A program made the translations under genes and the position numbers. From Cylindrotheca closterium (taxonomy: Eukaryota > Bacillariophyta > Bacillariophyceae > Bacillariales > Bacillariaceae), in the NCBI GenBank assembly GCA_933822405.4, contig CAKOGP040001714.1, forward strand, positions 1-64,000: 64,000 bases of DNA, written 5' to 3'. Of the stretch, positions 40,084 through 49,354 are shown piece after piece. How positions within the stretch are numbered: the stretch's first letter is position 1; each line of letters opens with the position of its first letter. The notes beneath the pieces are model-generated. The model had not been told where the DNA came from. It did no database searches and saw only the letters and a program-made list of their open reading frames with translations.

Positions 40084-42924
40084 TTATTCTTTTGCAGCAG
40101 AGTCCAAGAATTGTAGTAGCGTGGCCTGAATGTCAGAGATTGCATCTGTCTTACAGAACCAAGAAGCAGTATCTTGCGGAGGAAGATCACTAAGATCAAA
40201 TAGCAACGATATCATCCAGACGGCATTTCCAATAGTCGGGTTTGGAATTTTCGCATAGGATCCGCTACCGCTTCTGAAACTTGGAATCAGCCAGGCATAA
40301 GTTCCAGCAGGAGACCTTGGAAAGTCAACAAATAAGAATGATCGGCTCACTGACTCGACAAATAATTCGTAACTGAACCAGAGCTCTTCGTCCCATCCAA
40401 GCCACATTTCTAGAGCGAGATGCTCCCAGCATTCCAACCTACTCAAGTGATTGGGCGACTTTTTCTCATTCTCTGGAATATTGATTCCGCGGCTTTGAGC
40501 ATCGTTCTTTCTTCGCGTTCGCTCGACTTTGGCTTGCGTCCATGAATCATTCCATTTGTATTGTGACCATTCCATGAATACCGTAACATCGCTCGGGTCG
40601 TGAGGCTTATAGTTGCCTCCATGGAGCGGTTTTGCGACCGGAATGTAAGACAAGCCACCTTCCTTTTCCTCTACAACTCCTATCGATGCAAGGACAACTC
40701 CCAAAGGCTCAAAGATGTGCAAATTGTCAGGAACGTAAATGCTAAACTCCTTTGGTTGGAAAATATTCTCCGCCGATAGCTCACATTGAAAGATACGGGC
40801 GTAGAGCATCAAGGCATGGACATGGCGCCATTCCGCTATCGAAAACAAAAGTTCGAGGCGATGATTCTCTTTCACAATGCGGTCATACGCTAGGTCTGTG
40901 GCCATCAGAAAACGCTCATTGCGAATGGAGCTGTGTATTTTCCTGTGATTTGTCGACAAATTCCCTCCCGTTTGTTGCAAAATGGAGATTGCTTTACTTT
41001 TTTGCAGACTTGTTGCAGCAGTAGCAGCTGGTAGAGAATCAAATGTTGCAGGTTTCCTCACAGACACATTTTCCACTTGATTCATCTGCGAAAGTAAGTG
41101 AAGCGATCGATCGGCGACCCTTTCTTCCTGCGGTGCATGTCTATTGGACAATTGCGTGCTCTTCTGCGCGGCAGGTTGGGTCGACTTTTTGGAGCCTAAT
41201 AACTGACTGCTGTAGTTTTCAGACGATGGAATACCAGCAGGTTCTTGTTGCCCGTTGGATGATTCCCGGCGTGTCCTATTGGTGCGAGGATGGATTGCAG
41301 TCAGCTGCTCGATCGGATTCCTACCAGCACCAGCTTGATGATTGGATATCACAACGTGGGGCAATTGACGTCTGTTGCTGAGATAGGCTGGCTGACTTTG
41401 TGACTTGCGATCGTGTTGCCGCAGCAACCCATTTCTGTTGCGCGCTTGTTTTTTACGATTGAGACCACCACTACTAGTAGTAGTACTTCTAGTATTGTTG
41501 GCTTGGACTCCGATTTGTTGTTGCCTCGAAGAATAAGCTCCCGTCACACGCTCAACTTCTCTATTTTGAAATTTTCGCAGCGACGAAACGTTCGTTCGAG
41601 GCCCTCCTCCTGCTGCTGCTGTAATAACAGATGATGTTTGCACGTTCCGCCTACTATTACGTGGGATTCTTCGCGATGCATAGTGGTGTGCCCCACGTCC
41701 ATCCTTGGCAGGTCGACACTGCCGGTTTGATTTTCCAATGCTATGTAACTTTGTTCCCGCATGAGCAATCAACACCCGTGGGTCGGACAACGTTGGACGG
41801 TGGCGGCGGCCTGGTAATCCGTTTGGATTCGATACCAAGTTCCCAGAGTTTGAGATTGCAGTAGTAGTAGTAGTTGTTGTTGTAGCTCCTTCAAGTTTCA
41901 GAGGAAATTTGTGGATGTTCCGTTTTTTGGCATAATACTCATCTTGACGGATGTTCTTTGTGTTGAGGGCTGCTCCTTGTTTCAACCGATAAAGCGAAGC
42001 ATCCACGTCCCTTAACACAGATTTTGCTTTTGCTGCGTCAAACAGTTTCAAGTTTTCAAGTCGACACGGTGGGTCTATTTCGTAGATATTCGAATTCGAT
42101 TTCATCTTTTTCGCCGTTGCCAACGGTTGCGCGGAAACAAGAGAGTTGAGATCATCTTCTAGTATTTGTTGCATGAGAGATTTAGCCGACATATCATCTG
42201 TCCGTGCATTCAATTCTTCTAGGAGCTCCCCAGCCGCTTCATGATGCCTTTCTTTTTCTTCTCTATCATTCTCAGTCTTGTGTAGCGTATCAACATCGTC
42301 TATTGGTGTGCCTAATAATGATAATGATAATATCTGGTGGCGATGCTCCTCCTTCTCAAATTCTTCCAGATCTCTCATTTCGTCCTCAGTGAGTTGCTCC
42401 CCGACCATCCGACGAGCATACAACTCCAAAAAATAGAGACGGACCTCATCGATTGGATCACCACGCTCGTCTCGCTCGAGTAGATCTTCAAACTCTCGTC
42501 GATACCTTTCGGCAATCATGGCTTCTGCCGTATTATTATTGGTACAATAATCCCCTCTGGATGGCTCGTTTGTTGGGTCAGAATAAGTAGTGTTTGCGTT
42601 GATGTCCGTTGTTCTTATTGCGCTGCTGTCAATCATAGTACCATCAGGTGCCTGCTGTATAATAGCTGATTCATCAATGATGAATTCCAGAAAGTTTTCG
42701 GATGTATCCTGAGAATTGGGTTCCATTGAGTTGCTGTTTTCCACTTGTAACCGATTGAGAGCGCTGTTGCTGCTGCTTCTTATTATTATTATGGGAGCAT
42801 CATCGGTAATAATAGGACGAGTTTCTGGAAGCTTGTTATTTGTGGAAGTCACATTATCATTATTGTTGTTTCCACTGGCAGCTATGATTCCCGTTTCGTC
42901 CTTTATGAGTAGTAGATCAGACAT
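40084..42924 (-). CDS. Hypothetical protein, 946 aa, conserved-looking C-terminal domain
   Basis: Residues 1-130 are low-complexity and polar. Residues ~135-260 are strongly charged and helical (REFEDLLERDERGDPIDE, MRDLEEFEKEEHRHQ), a possible coiled coil. Residues ~330-630 are basic and Ser/Gln/Asn-rich with a Thr run. Residues ~674-946 look folded: ELLFSIAEWRHVHALMLYAR, a LHIFEPLGVVLASIGVVEE segment, a Trp-rich part (LECWEHLALEMWLGWDEELW) and AVWMISLLFDLSDLPPQ. I do not recognise the domain; it may belong to a diatom-expanded family. No signal peptide, membrane segment or catalytic motif is visible. The ATG at 42924 is the first in frame. Confidence 0.6.
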   Translation of the reverse strand: MSDLLLIKDETGIIAASGNNNNDNVTSTNNKLPETRPIITDDAPIIIIRSSSNSALNRLQVENSNSMEPNSQDTSENFLEFIIDESAIIQQAPDGTMIDSSAIRTTDINANTTYSDPTNEPSRGDYCTNNNTAEAMIAERYRREFEDLLERDERGDPIDEVRLYFLELYARRMVGEQLTEDEMRDLEEFEKEEHRHQILSLSLLGTPIDDVDTLHKTENDREEKERHHEAAGELLEELNARTDDMSAKSLMQQILEDDLNSLVSAQPLATAKKMKSNSNIYEIDPPCRLENLKLFDAAKAKSVLRDVDASLYRLKQGAALNTKNIRQDEYYAKKRNIHKFPLKLEGATTTTTTTTAISNSGNLVSNPNGLPGRRHRPTLSDPRVLIAHAGTKLHSIGKSNRQCRPAKDGRGAHHYASRRIPRNSRRNVQTSSVITAAAGGGPRTNVSSLRKFQNREVERVTGAYSSRQQQIGVQANNTRSTTTSSGGLNRKKQARNRNGLLRQHDRKSQSQPAYLSNRRQLPHVVISNHQAGAGRNPIEQLTAIHPRTNRTRRESSNGQQEPAGIPSSENYSSQLLGSKKSTQPAAQKSTQLSNRHAPQEERVADRSLHLLSQMNQVENVSVRKPATFDSLPAATAATSLQKSKAISILQQTGGNLSTNHRKIHSSIRNERFLMATDLAYDRIVKENHRLELLFSIAEWRHVHALMLYARIFQCELSAENIFQPKEFSIYVPDNLHIFEPLGVVLASIGVVEEKEGGLSYIPVAKPLHGGNYKPHDPSDVTVFMEWSQYKWNDSWTQAKVERTRRKNDAQSRGINIPENEKKSPNHLSRLECWEHLALEMWLGWDEELWFSYELFVESVSRSFLFVDFPRSPAGTYAWLIPSFRSGSGSYAKIPNPTIGNAVWMISLLFDLSDLPPQDTASWFCKTDAISDIQATLLQFLDSAAKE

Positions 42925-43745
42925 TCAAATGTTGGCTATTGCTTCGTTTTAAAATAAAATTTTGATCCGCACCGCATTCAACCAGCAAGAAAGTAATAGG
43001 CTGGTGTTATTTTTAATCCATAGGTGAAGGTATGGATGATACTATTATATATCAAGAGGGTCGTATAGGTTGGTATTTTCAATATGCGGGATCCGTGGTC
43101 TGTGACCGTCATTCGTCTGATTGATTGATTCATTCATTCATTCTTGTAAAAAAGAAAGACTTCGGCCACATCACCCAATTTTTGGCTTGACGGCAGAAAA
43201 GTACCACAAACTCGCGTAGACGTAAAAATGAATGTTCAACACACAGTACCAGGTACCGGTACCCACCGAGTTCATCATACTTGTCATCAATAGACCAAAG
43301 TGCCCACAGTACTGTACTGTACCGGTAGTTCAAGCCACAGACTGTCAATACACAACTGAACGAAAGCGACAACTTACTGTAGATCTCAACTATCCCATTT
43401 GCAAAACTGAAGATCTTGGAATGCGAGACAACGTGGTTGGTTTCTTTTACTTTAAGTTCTATTGCAACCCTAAAGCGGCTACAGTGTTGCACTTTCCAAC
43501 AGGGGAATATTCCGCATCTGTTGTCATGTAATATTTCATACTGGCTTATTGCGGGCTTTCAGCTTTGGTGACTGACTCTCGGGCGTCAAAGAATATATAT
43601 ATATATATATGCGACCAACCAAATGCTACAGTACCAACATCAAAGGTTCCATCCCATCTCAGTCCTTATTGTGTGGGTATTGCTATGCTTACCACTTACC
43701 GGTACATCTATTCCCAAGTACACAGGAGGGAGGAAAACAAACAAT
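42925..43745. other. Intergenic, TACCGGTA-rich
   Basis: Upstream region of the 946-aa gene. It has an ATTC run near 43126-43144, an (AT)n run at 43592-43610 and three TACCGGTA palindromes (43254-43261, 43320-43327, 43697-43704). No gene is supported. Confidence 0.5.
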
Positions 43746-46700
43746 CAACAATACACCAGTCACTTTTCATGGATCCTTGTGGAAAGAGCAGTATGGGGAT
43801 CACCCATGGAAATTGGCCTAGATATTTGAACCAGCATGCAGTTTCACAGTGGCCTGCGCTCCCATGTAAGTTTTGCCCTATCTATATTATAAAAATGAAA
43901 CCAGGATTGGTCGAATGGTGCGGGCGTGATTTCTTTGGGGATTTCTTTGGATTCTAGGGTAGACACGATGGCACCCTTATCAACGTTTCCAATATATATT
44001 ATGCAGTAAGCCGTTTTGAGAGTTCCTTTGGAATGCTCAGGCAACGGAAATGAGCCTTGGGCTAGTACTTCACGGTTTCTATTGGCAATTGCTGATGACG
44101 GACTCGAAGGCTTTTCCCCGGAATTTGATCCATTCCAGACCAGACTTTGCAGTTCAAAGTAGACAGGCCTCTAGGATAAATAAAGATAACTAATACTATA
44201 TGTTGGAATAACAAAATTTGTAATCAGAACAAGGTCATATGGTGAGAGATGCGGCTCTGGCCTCTGTTTACAGTAGTTTATTGCACGATGTTTGGACACC
44301 CTATCGTCCGTCCGTAGCCAGTCAGTAATTTTCTCATCACATAATCTCTCGTTTCCGTTTCACAACCAAAATGGTGAGTTTGGTGCCCAAAATTCTGTGT
44401 TCATTTCATGAAACTGAGATTTGACACCACTCACAGTGACTCCCTTGACCTTCTAGGAATGGCCCGGTACAAAAGAAATTGGAATATGTGCTTTCTTTGG
44501 GCACAAACAGGACTACTTTTTCTTTCCCAAGATTCTCTTCATTGCACTTCTCGGCGTCCCACGGAGCCCTCATGCCAATACAAGTATTTTCTATGGGCGC
44601 AGGATATTCTTTGAGTGCTATGAAAGCCTTGAATCCAGGAGGATGATGTCGAATGGTCTTAAAATGCGCCCAAATCGAACCCAAGCGGAAGACTCAAAAT
44701 CTGTGGGCGGTGTGAAATCAGCGTTATTGGTGGACCCGGCAAGGCGCGAAACGACAAAAACAAACAATGCACCGATCTCTTCTGTGAATCCATGAAAAGT
44801 GACTGGGTCATTTTTCCCAAGAAGGAATTGGCTTTATAGAAGTGACATTTTAATATGACGACCCAAAACGGCTGGTTGGTTTCAAACATGTGGTTGTTTG
44901 CTATCGTTCGCAGGGTCTCCATGGCTGCCATGGAGAGAGATAACCACTCAACAATACACCAATCCCTTCTACTGATCCCTAAGGTCAAAGCAGTAATGTG
45001 GTTCGCTGAAACATTCGGCCTAGATCAAGCGTACAGTGGTCTGAATGGGATCCGAACGTATGTAAGTTTTGAACCAAAACCAGTATTGGTCGAATGGTGA
45101 GCCTAATTTCTTTGGAATCCTACATTCTAACATACATTTGTTCCCTATGGGTACATATATAACAAGGCTGGGTCGGTTGAATTTGGAGAATTCTAGGTAG
45201 AAGGGATCAAACTGCATCCATTTCACATTCCTGATCAATTGAGCTTATTCTCAAGACTGGGCCAAGAATCTTTCCCAGTCGCTGTGTTGGTACCGAGGCA
45301 AGGCAGGACCCTTACCAAAGTATCCAAATATACTCAAACCGATCGGTTTTGGGTGCTGCTTTGGAATGTTACAACGAAAATGAGTCTTAGGTTACGGTTT
45401 CCCATTGACCTCATTCCAATGGCAACAGGTGACTCCATGGGTTTTCCCGGAAATTGATCTATTTTAGACCAAAGTTCGCAGTTCAAAGTAGACAGGCCTC
45501 TAGAATAAATAAAAATAATGCATAGTATATGTTGGGATAATAAGATTTGTAATAAGAAAAAGGTCGTACAAGTACGAGATGCGATTCTTGCCTCTGAGTC
45601 AGTCATGAGTTTTGATTTTGGAGCAAGTATCGTCTGTCCGTCTCCAGGACAGAATTTTCAGTCAATATTCATATCTGTCAACTGTCAACTTCATCGTTTC
45701 AATTTCCATCATCAAAATGGTGAGTTGGAGCCCATATTCACTGTGTGAACTGCATGAAAGTGGGGTTTGACACTCATAGTTACTCTCTTGACCTTATAGG
45801 AACAGATCTGTGTGAAAGGAATTGGAATATGATCTCTCTTCGGGCACAAACAGGACCACTTTTCTTCTCTCAACACTTCTCTCATTTCACTTATCGGTGT
45901 CCCACAGAGCCCTCATGTCAGTACAAGTCATTTCTATGGGCGCAGGTTATTCTTTGAATGATATCAACGCCTTGGATCCAAGAGGATGATTTCTAATGGT
46001 GCTACAATCCGCCCAATTCCAACCTTAGCTCCATCTCTAAATTTTTGTGCCATCAAGAAGCTGGCGTTGGTGGACCCGGCAAGGCTCGAAAACGAAGCAG
46101 CAATGCACCGATCTGATCTTTAGACCTGGCGAATGTCATGAACTTTTCGCAGAAGGAATTGACTTTTTGGAAGAGGAATACTGACCAACACGGCTGGTTG
46201 GTTTCAAAAACGTGTCGGTTTGCTATCATTCGGAGGGTCTCCATGGCCGCCATGATGAGAGATAACCACTCAACAATACACCAACACCATCTTTGGATCC
46301 CTATGATCAGAGTCTTATGCGATTCACCGATAGAATCGGTCTAGATCAAGCATGCAGTGGCCTCAAGGGATCAGAAAAATGTTAGTTTCGTCCCAAAATC
46401 GTTGTTGGTCGAAATGCTGGCCTAGTTTCTTTGGATTTTCTTTATTCTAACATACATTTGTCCTCTATGGGTACATAGAACAAGGCTAGGTCGTTTGGAA
46501 TGGAAGTTTTCTTGGTAGAAGGCATAAAACTGCGTCCATTTGACCTGGGTGATCAAAAGAGCTAACTCTTAAGATTAGGCCAAGAGTCCTTCTCAGTCGC
46601 TCTCAAGGTACTCAGACACGGTGGGACCCTTACCTAAGTATCCATATATGCTCATAGGAATTGATTTTGGGCATTGTCTTGGAATGCTACGATGGAAATG

Positions 46701-49125
46701 AATCTTGGGCTACGGTTTCCAATGGACTTGATTCCAAGGGCAACAGGTGACTCGAAGGTTTTCCATGGAATTTGATCTATTCTAGACCAATGTTCGCAGT
46801 GCGAAGTTCACCCACGTCTAATATAGATATATATTAGAAATAATGCAGCTTGGAAAAGCAAGATTTGTACTCCCAACAAGGTAGCATGGTACAAGATCGG
46901 GGCCTTCCATCTTTGAGTTTTGAATGGACCTGGCATCGTCCGTCCGTCTCCAGTCGCAGAATTTTCACTCAACTTTCAACTTTGTAGTTTCCTATTCTCA
47001 ACAAAAATGGTGAATTGGAGCCCATGTTATCTGTGTACACTGCGTGAAAGTTGGATTGACGCTTCCATTGACTCTCAATAGCTTATAGGAATGGCTCGGT
47101 ATGAAAGAAATTGGAATGTTTTCTTTTTCTGGGCTCCAAATGGACCACTTTTCAAATCACACCATTCTCCTCGTTGCACTTATTGGCGTCCCACAGAGCC
47201 CTCATGACACTAAAAGTCCTACCAAACGGCGCAAGATGTACTTTGAATGATATCAGAGCCTTGGGTCTGAGAGGATGGTGTCCAATGGTGCTAGAACCCG
47301 CCCAATTCCAACCTGAGCTTTCCTTCCAAAATCTGGTACTCTTAAGAAGCTGGCGTTGGTGGACCAGACAAGGCTCGAAAACGAAGCAGCAACACACGGG
47401 TCTCTTCTTTGGGTCTAGAAGAAGTGACTGAGCCATTTCCCAGAAGGAATTGACTTTTTGAAAAGAGACATGCCGGCCAAAACGGCTGGTTGGTTCGGCT
47501 TTTTGGTCGGTCGGCTATCATTCGGTGGGTCCCCATGGCCGCCATTGAGAGAGAAAGCCACTCAACAATACACCAACTCCATCTTTTGATCCCTATGATC
47601 ATATCATTATACTACTCATCGATGGAATCGGTCTAGATCAAGCATGCAGTGGCCTCAATGGGGTCCAGAACAAATGTAAGTATTACCTCAAAGCCTGTGT
47701 GGAACGCATGGTTAGCCTAAAACCTTCAAACTTCTTTATTCTAACACATATTTATCGTCTATGGGCACATATAACAAGGCTAGGCGGGTTGGAACGGGAG
47801 TTTTCTAGGCAGAAGTGTTTCAACGGCACTTCCTTGGCTTGTATAATCAAATGATCTTAACACTCAAGAATGGCCCAAGAATCTTTCTCAGTCATCGTTT
47901 AGGTACCGAGACACGGCAGGACCCTTACCAAAGTATCCATACATGCTCATAGTAATCGGGTTTGGGCGATGTTTTTGAATGCTACAACGGAAATGAACCT
48001 TGGGCTACGGTTTCCAATGGAGTTTCATTCCAAGGGCAACCGATGACTCGAAGTTTTTTCCCGGAATTTGATCCATTTTAGACCAAAGTTCGCAGTTCAA
48101 AGTAGACAGGCCTCTAAGATATACAATAATATCATATGGAATATGTTGGAACAACAAGATTTGCCATCAGAAAAGGGTATATGGTACGAGATGCGGCTCT
48201 GGCCTCGGCGGGTTCTGCATTTTGGACATCCTATCGTCCGTCCGTAGCCAGTCAGCAAATTTTCTCTCTACGCTTTTGTGTATTTTTCGCATCCAGTTTC
48301 TGTTTCACAACCAAAATGGTGAGTTGGAGCCCAGGGTTCTGTGTTCACTGCATGGAAATGGGATTTGCACTCACAATAAGTCTCTTGACCTATTTGTTAA
48401 CGGCTCTGTAAAAAAGAAACTGGAATATCTGCCTTCTTTGGGCTCAAACAAGACTACTTTTTCTTTCCCAAGCTTCTCTTCATTTCACTTCCGGGCGTCC
48501 CAAGGAGTCCTGATCAATATAGAAGTCATATCTATGGGCGCATGCTATTCTTTGATTCAGATTGAAATCTTGGATCCAAGGGGATGGTGTCCAATGGTCT
48601 CAAAATGCGCCCAAATCGAACCCAAGCTTTGGCTTCAAAATCTTTGGCCTGCATGAAATCAGCGATGGTGGACCCGGCAAGGCTCGAAAACACAACTACA
48701 ATGCACCGATGTCTTCTTTGGATTTGATAAAAGTGACTGGGTCGTTTCCCATAAGGAATTGACTTTTGGAAAGAGACATGATGATCGTTTGGGCTTGTTG
48801 CATTCAAGACCACTAATAGGCCAAGCATCATTCCTAGTCGCCCTATAGCTGCAGAGACACGATGGGGCACTTACCACAGTTTTGAAAATATCCATATAGA
48901 GATCGATTTTGCGAGTTGGGTTGGATGGTTACGAAGGAAAAGAGATTCTAGGCCCCAGTTTCGTGTTGGCTGATCTCTTGCCAACATTTCATGTGACTTG
49001 AATAATGGTGGTTGTTTCAGAATTTTCATGTCTTTTAGACCAAAATTCGCAATTCAGAGTGCATGCACCTCTAGTACAAATACATAAAACAAATAGTACA
49101 TGATGAAAGGACAAGGTTTGCGTGA
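43746..49125. repeat. Array of ~1.3-kb degenerate tandem repeats (4 copies plus a truncated one)
   Basis: Anchor 'caacaatacacca' recurs at 43746, 44949, 46271 and 47563. Anchor 'ccaaagttcgcagttcaaag' (or variants) recurs near 44140, 45465, 46787, 48074 and 49033. 'ggtggacccggcaaggc' or a variant occurs near 44730, 46072, 47358 and 48668. The anchors keep the same order, so this is one head-to-tail array with period ~1.2-1.3 kb. The last copy lacks ~0.4 kb, which explains the short final interval. Copies are well diverged with many small indels. No long open frame survives in all of them. Confidence 0.85.
44371..44795 (+). pseudogene. Possible spliced small gene in a repeat unit (decayed family)
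   Basis: ATG at 44371 is followed immediately by a GTGAGT donor; a TTGACC-type branch site and a TTCTAG acceptor end at 44456 (83-base intron). Joining gives an open frame of 113 codons to a TGA at 44793-44795. The equivalent ATG, donor and acceptor occur in the copies at ~45718 and 47007 (the latter with GTGAAT), and the same frame (GIxAFFGxKQDYFFFPKxL) is readable in the copy at ~48420, but those copies have early stops or lost sites. An overlapping unspliced frame at 44408-44614 is also shared, so the coding frame is not settled. No family is recognised. It is listed as pseudogene because most copies are broken. Confidence 0.3.
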
Positions 49126-49354
49126 TCAGAACGAGGTCGTTTGTAACGGTTAGGGGCTCATCTTGGCTTTTGAAACAAACCTCATGTCGACTGTTTCGGT
49201 ACCTCACTTGTCCATTCACGGACATCCAGTCCGTAAACGGACACAATAAATTTGAAATCAAGAAAAAGCACGCTCGCAACGAAACACGAAACACTGCTAG
49301 AATCATACCACATACCAAAGTCAATCGAAACTTACAATTTCAAGGATTCCAAGT

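Noticed and set aside
43746..49125. The 1.3-kb array as a transposon or an rDNA-like unit
   Set aside because: I found no terminal repeats, transposase or reverse transcriptase motifs, and no rRNA or tRNA sequence inside the units.
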